Shown here one piece after another: positions 22,559 to 31,379 of a stretch of DNA of 45,232 nucleotides. Source of the DNA: an uncultured Verrucomicrobiales bacterium (GTDB lineage: Bacteria > Verrucomicrobiota > Verrucomicrobiia > Verrucomicrobiales > Akkermansiaceae). How positions within the stretch are numbered: the first letter of the stretch is position 1; each line of letters starts with the position of its first letter. The notes beneath the pieces were generated by a model. The model ran no database searches, was not told the origin of the DNA, and was given only the letters and a program-made list of their open reading frames with translations. The position numbers were made by a program, and so were the translations under genes. The stretch spans positions 1-45,232 of the forward strand of contig CALCHQ010000078.1 in assembly GCA_937901085.1 (NCBI GenBank), written 5' to 3'.

Positions 22559-24409
22559 ATGAGTACACCCGATAACGAAAAATTGTGGCCGATATTCAAA
22601 CCATTGCTCCGGCAGTATGTCCTGCCCAGGTGGTATCTGATTGCCGGCGGTATTCTGGCGGGCGTGGTGGCGGCGGCTTCTGCGGGCTTCGGCTTGCCGT
22701 TCATGACCCAGTACATTTTCCCCCTCGTTTTTGGTACTGCCGAGATGCCGGCCCTCCTGCAGGACTGGATTGCTACCTGGGTGGCCCCGGAGGATATGTC
22801 CCAGGCAATTATGTGGATTGCAGCGGCCTTTATCCCGCTGGTGATGGCCATCCGCGGCCTTTCCACCTACGCCAATACCTATCTGCTCACCCGCGCCGGC
22901 ACCGAAGCCTTGCTCGACCTGCGTGTGGATGTGTTTGCCCGCCTCCAGTGGCTTTCCTTCTCGTACCATGACCGGCGTACCCGTGGCGACCTGATGACAG
23001 TCGTCATCCAGTACACGCAGATGGCCCAGCAGGGCATGGTTACCATTCTCAATGAACTGGTGATTCAGCCGCTCACGCTGGTGGCTGCCGGTGGTTATCT
23101 GGTCTATGCCGCCTGTTCCAGCAATGAAAGTGCCATCCTGCTGGGGAATCTTCTCATTTCCTGCACGCTGGTACCCCTTGTCCGCTGCGTTGGCAAACGC
23201 ATGGCCAAGCAGATGAACAAGGCGCTCAAGGACATGGGCATCATCACCACCGTGGTGGAGGAAACATTCTCGGCTCAGCGGGAGGTCCGTGCCTTTAACC
23301 TGGAACAGTACCGCGCCCGCCTGCTGCACGACATCATCCGGAAGTACAATGGACTCATCATCCGCATGAATGCCTGGAAGCAGAGTGTGGGGCCCTCGGT
23401 TGAGATTGTCTCGACGCTGGCGCTGTCCTACTCCCTGTACCGCGGGTGCAGCGATGGCCTGACGCTGGAGCAGTTCTCGGCCATTGCCTTTGCTTTCTAC
23501 TTCTGCTACGACCCCATCAAGCACCTCGGCAACATCGCCAACCAGATTCAGGTGATGGCCGTGGGCATCAAGGGCATCAACGAGGTGCTGCATGCCAGGG
23601 ATGAAACCCCGGAACCTGCCGAACCTGCCCATATGGAGCTGCCGGTGGCCGGTGAGGTCGATTTTGAACAGGTCAGCTTCGGCTACACGGAGGAAAAGAC
23701 CGTACTCAAGGACATCACCGTGCATGTGCCGGCGGGGCAGACGGTGGCGCTGGTGGGCCCCAGCGGCTCCGGCAAGACCACCTTCATCAACCTGATATGC
23801 CGCTTCTACGACCCCGGCAGCGGCTGCGTGAAGCTGGATGGTGTCGACCTCCGCCAGATTTCGCGCGAAACCAGAACCCGCAGCATCGGGCTTGTTTCGC
23901 AGTTTGCGGCCTTGTTCCGCGCCTCTGTTTATGAGAATATCCGCGTCGGGAAGCCGGAGGCCGATAAGGAAGCCGTGCTGAAAGCCGCCCGGCAGGCACG
24001 GGTGGATGAGTTTGCGGAACAAACGCCCGATGGGTATGACTTCGTGCTGGGCGAGGGCGGCAGCGGTTTGTCCGGCGGGCAGCGGCAGCGTATCTCCATT
24101 GCCCGCGCTTTCCTGAAGAATGCCCCGGTGCTGATTCTGGACGAGGCTACTTCGGCGCTTGATATGAAGAGCGAAGCCGCCATTCAGAGCGAACTGGAAG
24201 AACTGGCCAAGGGGCATACCACCTTTGTGATTGCCCACCGCTTCAGCACCATCCGCATGGCGCAGCGCATCCTTGTGTTCGAGGAGGGACGCATCATCGC
24301 CGATGGTACGCATGCCGAGCTGTATGAAAACTGTGTTCTCTACCGTAACCTGTACGATGAACAGGTGCGGCAGGCAGAGGATGAAACGGAAACGAAGGAG
24401 GAAGTATGA
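22559..24409 (+). CDS. ABC exporter, MsbA-like (TMD-NBD half-transporter), first of pair
   Basis: This 616-residue half-transporter has an N-terminal six-helix membrane domain (residues about 20-340) and a C-terminal NBD. The NBD shows A-loop VSFGYTEEKTVL, Walker A GPSGSGKTT, Q-loop VSQFAALF, signature LSGGQRQR, Walker B LILDEATSALD with catalytic Glu, and IAHRFSTI. All catalytic residues are intact. MsbA-type proteins flip lipid A core or other lipids, but the substrate here is open. Its stop overlaps the start of a second half-transporter by four bases, suggesting a heterodimer or two homodimers made at equal levels. Confidence 0.9.
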   Translation: MSTPDNEKLWPIFKPLLRQYVLPRWYLIAGGILAGVVAAASAGFGLPFMTQYIFPLVFGTAEMPALLQDWIATWVAPEDMSQAIMWIAAAFIPLVMAIRGLSTYANTYLLTRAGTEALLDLRVDVFARLQWLSFSYHDRRTRGDLMTVVIQYTQMAQQGMVTILNELVIQPLTLVAAGGYLVYAACSSNESAILLGNLLISCTLVPLVRCVGKRMAKQMNKALKDMGIITTVVEETFSAQREVRAFNLEQYRARLLHDIIRKYNGLIIRMNAWKQSVGPSVEIVSTLALSYSLYRGCSDGLTLEQFSAIAFAFYFCYDPIKHLGNIANQIQVMAVGIKGINEVLHARDETPEPAEPAHMELPVAGEVDFEQVSFGYTEEKTVLKDITVHVPAGQTVALVGPSGSGKTTFINLICRFYDPGSGCVKLDGVDLRQISRETRTRSIGLVSQFAALFRASVYENIRVGKPEADKEAVLKAARQARVDEFAEQTPDGYDFVLGEGGSGLSGGQRQRISIARAFLKNAPVLILDEATSALDMKSEAAIQSELEELAKGHTTFVIAHRFSTIRMAQRILVFEEGRIIADGTHAELYENCVLYRNLYDEQVRQAEDETETKEEV

Positions 24410-26193
24410 AACAACTGATTTATTTCTGGAAGCGCTTTATGCTGCCGCACATCGGCTTGTTCCTGCTGGTACTCTGCACCGGCATGGTGGCAGCTGCCGC
24501 CAGCGGCGCAGGTGTGCCGTTCATGGTGAAGTATGTGTTTCCCGTGGTGTTCCGCAGCGAGGGCGCACCCACCCCTGAGCTGTTGGAGCTGATGCCGTCG
24601 CTGCAGACTCTTCCGGCAGAGACGCTGCTGCTGCTGGCTTGTGCCTCCATGCCCGCCATCTTCCTGGTGCGCGGTCTGGCCATGTGGGGCAATGCGGTGC
24701 TGGTCAACATTCTCGGTATCAGAATTCTGGAAACCCTGCGGATGCAGGTGTTCTGCCGCGTGCAGGAACTCCCCCTCGCCTTCATGGAAAGCCGCCGTAA
24801 AGGCGATATCATGAGCCGCATCCTGGCTGATACCGCCGGCGTGCAGAACATTTTGACCACCGTTTCCAACGACCTCATCAAGCAGCCCATTACGGCGGTC
24901 TGTGCCATTACGGCCTTTGTCTGGCTGCTGGTATCTGCCGGGCATGGCGTTCTGTTTCTTGTCAACGTCGCGTTCATTGCACTGGCCGCCTGGCCTGTGT
25001 ACGAGTTTGGTAAGCGCATTTCCCTGAAAGCGCAGCGCGCCCAGAAGGGATTGGGTGAGCTTAATACGGCGGTGCAGCAGAATCTGGAAACGCAGCGTGA
25101 GGTCCGCGCCTATGCCATGGAAGAACGCGAGATTGCGGAATTCCGCGAGGTTTCCTGGAGACTGCGTACCAATCTTATCAAGCTGGTGAAGTACCAGAAG
25201 TCCCTTGTCCCGATTATCGAGATAGTGACGGCGCTGGCCTTGTCGTTCCTGCTGGTGCGGGGACGCATGTGCGGGCTTTCCCTTACCGATTTCATGGCCA
25301 TTGCCGCCGCCCTGTTCTTTACCTTCGACTCGATGAAGCGCGCTGGTACGGCCTGGAATCGATTCAACGAGGCGCAGGGGGCGCTCAAGCGCCTGACGGA
25401 GGTGATGCTGGAACCCAATACCATCCCGGAACCCGAAAACCCGAAGACCTTTGAAAAACCGGTCAGGGGTGAAATCAGCTTCCGCAATGTGAGCTTCGGC
25501 TATGAGCCGGATAAGCTGGTGCTGCGGGATGTGGACCTGACGATTCCGGCGGGGCAGATTGTGGGGCTGGTGGGCCCGAGCGGCTCCGGCAAGACCACCT
25601 TTGCCTCGCTGATTCCCCGTTTCTATGAGGCAACCCAGGGCGCGGTGGAAGTGGATGGTATTGATGTGAGGGAACTGCGTACGCACGAACTGCGCGAGCA
25701 TCTGGCGCTGGTTGGTCAGCAGGCGCTGCTTTTTGCCGGGTCGATTCGTGACAACATACGCCTGGGGCGCATGGATGCCAGCGAGGCAGACATCCTGGCC
25801 GCGGCGGATTCTGCCGCTGTCAGCAAGTTCCTGGATGCCCAGCCGCAGGGAATTGATACCGAACTGGGGCAGGGCGGTGCCGGGCTTTCCGGCGGGCAAC
25901 GCCAGCGCGTGGCCATTGCCCGTGCTTTCGTGAAGAATGCCCCCATTCTGATTCTGGATGAAGCCACGGCTTCGCTTGACGCGGAGAGTGAGCGCGAGAT
26001 TCAGGAAGAACTCGACAAGCTGGCGCAAGGGCGCACCACACTCATTGTGGCTCACCGTTTCAGCACCATCCGCCATGCCCACCGCATTCTGGTCTTTGAC
26101 TATGGCCGCATTGTGGGTGACGGCCCGCACGAGGAACTCTACGCCTCCTGCCCGCTATACAAAGAGCTTTACGACCGTCAGGGTATTGATTAA
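24406..26193 (+). CDS. ABC exporter, MsbA-like (TMD-NBD half-transporter), second of pair
   Basis: This 595-residue half-transporter is a paralogue of its upstream neighbour, with the same opening (PHIGLFLLVLCTGMVAAAAS) and layout. The NBD has Walker A GPSGSGKTT, Q-loop VGQQALLF, signature LSGGQRQRVAIARAF, Walker B LILDEATASLD and VAHRFSTI. Neither member of the pair shows the degenerate site often found in obligate heterodimeric exporters, so homodimers remain possible. Translation is coupled through the ATGA overlap. A bidirectional terminator follows. Confidence 0.9.
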   Translation: MKQLIYFWKRFMLPHIGLFLLVLCTGMVAAAASGAGVPFMVKYVFPVVFRSEGAPTPELLELMPSLQTLPAETLLLLACASMPAIFLVRGLAMWGNAVLVNILGIRILETLRMQVFCRVQELPLAFMESRRKGDIMSRILADTAGVQNILTTVSNDLIKQPITAVCAITAFVWLLVSAGHGVLFLVNVAFIALAAWPVYEFGKRISLKAQRAQKGLGELNTAVQQNLETQREVRAYAMEEREIAEFREVSWRLRTNLIKLVKYQKSLVPIIEIVTALALSFLLVRGRMCGLSLTDFMAIAAALFFTFDSMKRAGTAWNRFNEAQGALKRLTEVMLEPNTIPEPENPKTFEKPVRGEISFRNVSFGYEPDKLVLRDVDLTIPAGQIVGLVGPSGSGKTTFASLIPRFYEATQGAVEVDGIDVRELRTHELREHLALVGQQALLFAGSIRDNIRLGRMDASEADILAAADSAAVSKFLDAQPQGIDTELGQGGAGLSGGQRQRVAIARAFVKNAPILILDEATASLDAESEREIQEELDKLAQGRTTLIVAHRFSTIRHAHRILVFDYGRIVGDGPHEELYASCPLYKELYDRQGID

Positions 26194-26201
26194 CCTGCAA
26201 C

Positions 26202-26234
26202 AAAAAAGCCTGAGTTCAGACTCAGGCTTTTTTT
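26202..26234. terminator. bidirectional intrinsic terminator between the exporter operon and pncC
   Basis: AAAAAAGCCTGAGT / ACTCAGGCTTTTTTT with loop TCAG. The A-run on one side and T-run on the other let it serve both convergent units. Confidence 0.93.
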
Positions 26235-26237
26235 GTT

Positions 26238-26732
26238 TCAGCTGGCAGCACCTGCGATGAGCTGCAGGGCTTTGGCCGTGACCCGCTGGCGGAACTGCCG
26301 GCGGGTCATGCCGGGGAGATACAGGGTCTCGGTGTGCACGGGGCGGGCAGCCCCGCGGCGGGCCAGGGCAATGCAGACCGTGCCTGCCGCAGGCTCTCCG
26401 TCGGGTGCGGTGGGGCCGGCGTTGCCGGAGACTGCCACGGCGATATCGGCCCCGCTCTGGCGCATGGCGGCGGTGGCCATGGCAGCTACCACGGGTTCGC
26501 TCACGACGGTGTGTTCCTCGATAAGTCCGGCGGGTACATTCAGGAGGCGTTCCTTGGCTTCGTTGCAGTAGGTGACCCAGCCGTAGCGGAACACGGCGGA
26601 AGCGCCTGGAACTTCGGTGAGGGCGGTGGCAATCATGCCGCCGGTGCAGCTTTCAGCCGTGCTTACGGTGAGTCCGGCGGCTTTCAGGTTCTCCACCGCA
26701 GCAAAGGCAAGTAAATCAAGTTCCGGATTCAT
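26238..26732 (-). CDS. pncC: nicotinamide-nucleotide amidase (CinA C-terminal domain protein)
   Basis: This 164-residue PncC/CinA-C protein hydrolyses nicotinamide mononucleotide to NaMN and ammonia, recycling NAD. Visible motifs are STAESCTGGMIA with the catalytic Ser/Cys region, YCNEAKERLL, SGNAGPTAPDGEPAAGTVCI (usual SGxAGPxGG) and a C-terminal FRQRVTAKAL helix. It is the stand-alone form without the N-terminal MoCF-like domain. It lies five bases after ispF and is probably the last gene of a polA-ispF-pncC operon. Confidence 0.9.
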   Translation of the reverse strand: MNPELDLLAFAAVENLKAAGLTVSTAESCTGGMIATALTEVPGASAVFRYGWVTYCNEAKERLLNVPAGLIEEHTVVSEPVVAAMATAAMRQSGADIAVAVSGNAGPTAPDGEPAAGTVCIALARRGAARPVHTETLYLPGMTRRQFRQRVTAKALQLIAGAAS

Positions 26733-26737
26733 GGCAA

Positions 26738-27229
26738 TCAGGCTTCTCCGGGTACTTGGACAGCAACGGTGGCAAAGGCTGCCATGCCCTCGCGGCGGCC
26801 CAGAGCCCCCAGCTTTTCGTTGGTGGTGGCCTTCACCCCCACGCGTCGGGGGGCTACGCCAAGAATCGGGGCCAGGGTCTCCTTCATCTGCTGCACATAG
26901 GGCATGATTTTCGGGGCTTCGGCAATGAGGGCACAGTCTACGTTCACCACGCGGCCACCCTGTGACTGGAGCCGCTCAACGGCTTTCTCCACGATGCGGA
27001 GCGAGCAAATGTTCTTGCATCCCTCATCACCGGGGGGGAACCAGTAGCCGATGTCCGGTTCGCCGATGGCGCCCAGAATGGCATCTGCCAGCGCATGGCA
27101 GAGTACATCGGCATCGCTGTGGCCGGCCAGTCCCTTGGTGGGGTGTACCTGTACACCGCCCAGCCAGAGCGGGCGCTCCGTTTCCGAAAAGCGGTGAATA
27201 TCGTATCCAAGTCCTACTAAGGTAATCAT
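26738..27229 (-). CDS. ispF: 2-C-methyl-D-erythritol 2,4-cyclodiphosphate synthase
   Basis: This 163-residue MEP-pathway enzyme cyclises CDP-ME 2-phosphate to MEcPP with release of CMP. It shows GYDIHRF (metal Asp and His), GHSDADVLCHALADAILGA with the second metal His, DIGYWFPPGD, and the C-terminal KATTNEKLGALGRREGMAAF. It forms trimers with zinc in the active site. It lies 16 bp after polA and five bp before pncC. ispG for a later step in the same pathway is also in this window, at 35757. Confidence 0.95.
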   Translation of the reverse strand: MITLVGLGYDIHRFSETERPLWLGGVQVHPTKGLAGHSDADVLCHALADAILGAIGEPDIGYWFPPGDEGCKNICSLRIVEKAVERLQSQGGRVVNVDCALIAEAPKIMPYVQQMKETLAPILGVAPRRVGVKATTNEKLGALGRREGMAAFATVAVQVPGEA

Positions 27230-27245
27230 ATAATCAGTTGTTGAG

Positions 27246-30005
27246 TTAATGGGCTTCCAGCCAGTTGGGGGCGGTGTTGGCTTCTACCTCCAGCGGCACA
27301 CCGTGCGGCAAGGGCAGGGCATCGCGCATGGCATCGGTAATCTGCGGAATGAGGTCGTGTTCGTCCTCGTGCAGGTCGATGAGCAGTTCGTCGTGAATCT
27401 GCATGATGAGGCGGCTGCGGCGGCCTTGCAGGAGCGCGGCTACTCGCACCATGGCGATTTTAATCATATCGGCCGCTGTGCCCTGAATCGGGGTGTTGAT
27501 GGCGGTGCGTTCGGCAGCGGCTCGCAGGTTGAAATTGGCGCTGTTCAAATCGGGCAGCTTGCGGCGGCGGCCGCAGAGGGTTTCGGCATAGCCGCGTTCG
27601 CGGGCATCGCTCACCAGTTTATCCATGCATTCCTTCACTCCGGGGAATTGCTCGAAGTAGCTTTCAATGAGTCCCGCCGCTTCGCCGCGGGGGCAATCCA
27701 GCCGCTGCGAGAGCCCGAAGGCCGAGATGCCGTAGATGATGCCGAAGTTCACCGTCTTGGCCTTGCGGCGCATGTCGGCCGTCACTTCCTCATGCGGGAT
27801 GCCGTAGATGCGGGCAGCGGTTTCGGCGTGGATGTCACGCCCGGAGGTGAAGGCAGCAATCATGGCCGGGTCACCGGAGAGGGCTGCCATGAGGCGCAGT
27901 TCGACTTGTGAATAGTCGGCGGAAAGAATGCTGTGCTGTGCATCGCGTGCTACAAAGGCGCGGCGGATGAGCTTGCCCGCCTCCGAACGAACGGGGATGT
28001 TCTGCAGGTTCGGGTTCTGGGAGGCCAGTCGCCCGGTGGCGGTGACCATCTGGAGCAGGGTGGAGTGAATGCGGCCATCCCTGGGCGAGATATAGCGGGG
28101 CAGGGCATCCAGATAAGTGCCCTTGAGCTTGCTCATTTCGCGGTATTCCAGGATATCCGCCACCAGCGGGGAAAGAGGAACGAGCTTGCGGAGCGTTTCC
28201 TCATCGGTCACATACTGCCCCGTTTTGGTTTTCTTGGGCTTGGCGAGCAGCTTCATGTCGTCAAAGAGAAGCTCGCCGAGCTGGCGGGGGGAGTTCAGGT
28301 TGATGGGACGCCCCACCTGTTCATCGATGCGGGCACAGAGGGCATCAATCTGCCCGCCCAGTTCTTCCGAACTCCGTTGCAGCAGGTCGGGTTCCACCCG
28401 CATACCTTCCTCCTCGATACCGGCCAGCACCGGCACGAGCGGGAACTCGATGCTGCGCATCAGTTCCTCCTGCCCGGCTTCTGCCAGCTGCGGTTGCAGC
28501 ACCTGATACAGGCGCAGGGTCACGTCTGCATCCTCGGCGGCGTATTCGGCCATCGTTTCCACGGGAACGGCAGAGGTGTCCATGTCCTTTCCCTTGCCTG
28601 CAATATCTTCCAGATGAATAGTTTTGTACTGCAACAGCGCTTCGGCCATTTCATCCATGCCGTGGCGCAGTTCGGGGTACAGCGCGCTGTGCGCCAGCAT
28701 GCAGTCAAAGAACGGCCCGTTCACTACCATTCCGGCCTGGTGCAGCACCTGGATATCGAACTTGGCATTCAGCCCGATTTTTTCGGCCTTGCCGGCAAAG
28801 GCGGCGCGGAAGCAATCCAGCCAGCCTTCCTCGGCGGTGGGAACGTAGTAGGCTTCGTGTGCTTGGATGGCCACGGAGAAGCCCAGCATCTTATCCGTGA
28901 GTGGGTCGAGGCCGGTGGTTTCGGTGTCGAAAGCCCAGCGCTCTGCCTGCTCCATGCGGGCGGCCAGCGCGGCGCGGCTCTCCGGCGTGTTGACCAGGTG
29001 GTACTGGTGCGGTGTGGAGTTGATATCGGCCAGTTGGGGCAGGGCAAAAAGGTCGAGCTGCATTTCTCCCTCCACCTCCCCGGCAGGGGGTACTGCAGCG
29101 GCAAAGAGTTCGCCCATGTCGGCATCTGTCGGCGGGGTGCCGCAGAGCTTCTTTGCCAGTTCCTTGAACTCCAGCTTTTTGAGGATTTCGGCAAGTGCCC
29201 TGGTGTCGAAGGCCTGAAGGCGGCAATCATCGAGTTCCAGTTCGAGGGGGACATCCCGTCGGATAGTCACCAGTTCATAGGAAAGGCGGGCGGCTTCGGC
29301 GTTCTGCTCAATCTTCTCGCGCATCTTGCCCTTGATTTCCGCGCTGTGGGCGAGCATGTTCTCAATGCTGCCGAACTGGGTAATCAGCTTTTTGGCAGAT
29401 ACCGCGCCCACACCCGGTACACCGGGAATGTTGTCGGAAGCATCGCCCATCAGCGCCAGAATGTCGATAATCTGCTTCGGGTCGGTAATCCCCCATTCTT
29501 CAAGGAATTCGGCCACCCCCACGGTTTCAAACTCGCTGCCCTTCTTGCCTGGGCGCCAGAACGAGCAGGTAGGTGAGAGAAGCTGCCCCAGGTCCTTGTC
29601 CTTGGATACCATGAAGGACTGCATATCCCCGGCTTCATCGCTCATGCGCGTGATGGTGCCGATGAGGTCATCGGCCTCGTACCCCGGCATCCGCAGGGTC
29701 TTGATACGCATGGCGGCGAGAATGTCGATAATCCACGGAATCGAATCGCGCAGTTCCTGGGGCATGGCCTGGCGGTTGGCCTTGTATTCCGGGAATCGCT
29801 CGTGGCGGAAGGTGGGACCGCTGGGATCCAGGCAGGCTACAATGTGCGTGGGCTTTTCCTTTTCGATGAGGTGTACCACCGTGTTGATGAACCCGAACAT
29901 GGCAGAGGTATTCAGCCCCGTGGAATTACGCATCGGGTTGTTGATAAAGGCGTAGAACGCGCGGTAAATGAGCGCCATGCCGTCCAGTATGCAGATAGTA
30001 GCCAT
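27246..30005 (-). CDS. polA: DNA polymerase I
   Basis: This 919-residue repair and replication polymerase has three domains. The 5' nuclease (residues 1-300) shows ILDGMALIYRAFYA, YKANR, KDKDLGQLL and GDASDNIPGVPGVGAVSAKK. The 3'-5' exonuclease (about 330-530) shows FDTETTGLDPL, NAKFD and YAAEDADVTLRL, so proofreading residues look intact. The polymerase (about 540-919) shows TATGRLASQNPNLQNIP, SADYSQVELRLMA, RRKAKTVNFGIIYG and MQIHDELL. The reading frame is open to 30371, but homology begins at the ATG at 30005. A TTGCGC-18-TACAGT promoter just upstream leaves about 3 nt of leader. Confidence 0.96.
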   Translation of the reverse strand: MATICILDGMALIYRAFYAFINNPMRNSTGLNTSAMFGFINTVVHLIEKEKPTHIVACLDPSGPTFRHERFPEYKANRQAMPQELRDSIPWIIDILAAMRIKTLRMPGYEADDLIGTITRMSDEAGDMQSFMVSKDKDLGQLLSPTCSFWRPGKKGSEFETVGVAEFLEEWGITDPKQIIDILALMGDASDNIPGVPGVGAVSAKKLITQFGSIENMLAHSAEIKGKMREKIEQNAEAARLSYELVTIRRDVPLELELDDCRLQAFDTRALAEILKKLEFKELAKKLCGTPPTDADMGELFAAAVPPAGEVEGEMQLDLFALPQLADINSTPHQYHLVNTPESRAALAARMEQAERWAFDTETTGLDPLTDKMLGFSVAIQAHEAYYVPTAEEGWLDCFRAAFAGKAEKIGLNAKFDIQVLHQAGMVVNGPFFDCMLAHSALYPELRHGMDEMAEALLQYKTIHLEDIAGKGKDMDTSAVPVETMAEYAAEDADVTLRLYQVLQPQLAEAGQEELMRSIEFPLVPVLAGIEEEGMRVEPDLLQRSSEELGGQIDALCARIDEQVGRPINLNSPRQLGELLFDDMKLLAKPKKTKTGQYVTDEETLRKLVPLSPLVADILEYREMSKLKGTYLDALPRYISPRDGRIHSTLLQMVTATGRLASQNPNLQNIPVRSEAGKLIRRAFVARDAQHSILSADYSQVELRLMAALSGDPAMIAAFTSGRDIHAETAARIYGIPHEEVTADMRRKAKTVNFGIIYGISAFGLSQRLDCPRGEAAGLIESYFEQFPGVKECMDKLVSDARERGYAETLCGRRRKLPDLNSANFNLRAAAERTAINTPIQGTAADMIKIAMVRVAALLQGRRSRLIMQIHDELLIDLHEDEHDLIPQITDAMRDALPLPHGVPLEVEANTAPNWLEAH

Positions 30006-30014
30006 CAGTTGGCT

Positions 30015-30104
30015 ACTGTAGCATATATTACCCGCTCTGCGCAAGGGAAATGCGGGACAGTATAACAGGAAAAGAACTTGCGTTGCGGAGCATTCTGCTA
30101 TACG
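30015..30104. promoter_or_regulatory. divergent promoter region between polA and the release-factor-like gene
   Basis: For polA (minus): TTGCGC (30039-30044), 18-bp spacer, TACAGT (30015-30020). For the plus-strand gene: TATACG (30099-30104) with a weaker CTTGCG at 30077-30082, 16-bp spacer. Both predict leaders of about 3 nt. Confidence 0.5.
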
Positions 30105-30113
30105 ATGCTCCGC

Positions 30114-30482
30114 ATGCCCGTGTCGCCGGAAAAATTGCAGAAGCTCCAGGAAATGATGCAGCGCCTCGGCGTGCATAAGAATGACCTGGAGGAAAAGTTC
30201 GTCCGCGGCAGCGGCAAGGGCGGCCAGAAAATCAATAAGACGAATAACTGCGTGTATCTGACCCATGTGCCCAGCGGGATTGTGGTGCGCTGCCATTGCG
30301 AGCGGGAGCGCGAAATCAACCGCTATCTGGCGCGGCGCACGCTTTGCGAGGAGCTGGACCACCGCCTTCATGGCGCTCCCTCTCCCCGCCAGCTGGAGCT
30401 GAGGCGCGCCCGCAAACGGGGCGGACAGCCCCGCTCGTGCAGTATCACGCAGCGGAAAATGGGTGAGAAGGACGAGGCGTGA
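30114..30482 (+). CDS. ArfB-like peptidyl-tRNA hydrolase / release-factor-like protein
   Basis: This roughly 122-residue protein carries only the catalytic domain of class I release factors: GSGKGGQKINKTNNCVYLTH includes the GGQ loop, followed by VPSGIVVRCHCERERE. The tail is rich in Arg and Lys (RRARKRGGQPRSCSITQRKM). No codon-recognition domain is present, so it should act in ribosome rescue like ArfB or the mitochondrial C12orf65 type, freeing peptides from stalled ribosomes. ATGs occur at 30105 and 30114; I prefer 30114 because the -10 TATACG ends at 30104. It diverges from polA. Confidence 0.85.
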   Translation: MPVSPEKLQKLQEMMQRLGVHKNDLEEKFVRGSGKGGQKINKTNNCVYLTHVPSGIVVRCHCEREREINRYLARRTLCEELDHRLHGAPSPRQLELRRARKRGGQPRSCSITQRKMGEKDEA

Positions 30483-30527
30483 TTTTTTTTACCGGACTAC
30501 CGGCCTGACGTCTGGCCGCCCCATAGG

Positions 30528-31379
30528 TCATACGTGGGATTGGGCGATGCGTTTGCCGAGGGGAAGGAGTAGGCGGGCGCCGAGGAGCAGGAGCGGGGTG
30601 CCGAACATGAAGATGGCCCAGGCCCCGCCGATGGCGGGGTCGTGGATGATGAGGTGTGCCCAGATGAGGAGGAGAATCTGCGGCACGATGATGGACGCGT
30701 ACCAGAGCACATGGTGCAGCTTGGTCTGCAGGGTGAAGCTGGGGAAGAGCAGCAGGAAACCCAGGGGGACGGGCAGGAACCAGAACAGGAAATAGACCAG
30801 TCCCAGCAGCAGGGTGCAGGCGATGCTGGCCTGGCTCTCCGGGCTGGGGTCGAAGGTCGGGTAGTAATAAGCATCGGCCAGGTGGTCGGGGATATTCGTG
30901 TAGCGGAAGGTGAACAGGCTGCGCCCATTGCTCAGGCGGGTGAGTGTCATGTCCTGAACGACATAGCCCCAGTCGTTGTTGGATGCCAGCATGCAGATGC
31001 TCCTGTGCTGTGGGCGGTAGAGGGTGGCACCGGGAGCTGCTTCCATCCCCCATGCCGCCGGGAGCGGCTGGCCGGAGGGGCGGAGTTCGAATGTTTCGGT
31101 GATGATGCGGTCTGTTTCCGGTGCCGGATCGTAGGTGAAGATGTAGAAAATGGAAGGGTTGTCTTCATCTCGCGTCATCTGCATTTCCAGCCCGGCGGGG
31201 GCGGGGCCGAGCCACGGGGAATACGTGTCCCATTCGCCGCCTGCGCTCTGGTTGAGCCGCTCCCAGGGAATATGGTAGATAATCACCAGAATAAGAACGA
31301 ACAGCAGGTAGCCGAGGGCAAAGCGCTTGCGCGCCCTGCTCATGCGTGGGAGGGAGAGGAAAGAGGCGGCTGGGCTCAT
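30528..31379 (-). CDS. membrane protein of unknown function, second of a paralogous pair
   Basis: This 283-residue protein has one N-terminal TM segment (about residues 20-40), an extracytoplasmic domain of about 140 residues beginning YSPWLGPAPAGLEM, and four C-terminal TM segments. The C-terminal part includes the shared phrase PVPLGFLLLFP at about 210-222. Topology, length and key phrases match the upstream gene, so the two arose by tandem duplication. I do not recognise the family. The start overlaps the stop of its paralogue by four bases (ATGA), so expression is coupled. Confidence 0.78.
   Translation of the reverse strand: MSPAASFLSLPRMSRARKRFALGYLLFVLILVIIYHIPWERLNQSAGGEWDTYSPWLGPAPAGLEMQMTRDEDNPSIFYIFTYDPAPETDRIITETFELRPSGQPLPAAWGMEAAPGATLYRPQHRSICMLASNNDWGYVVQDMTLTRLSNGRSLFTFRYTNIPDHLADAYYYPTFDPSPESQASIACTLLLGLVYFLFWFLPVPLGFLLLFPSFTLQTKLHHVLWYASIIVPQILLLIWAHLIIHDPAIGGAWAIFMFGTPLLLLGARLLLPLGKRIAQSHV

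Noticed and set aside
30006..30371. N-terminal extension of polA
   Set aside because: The added 122 residues overlap the divergent release-factor-like gene and lie upstream of the promoter; DNA polymerase I homology begins at 30005.
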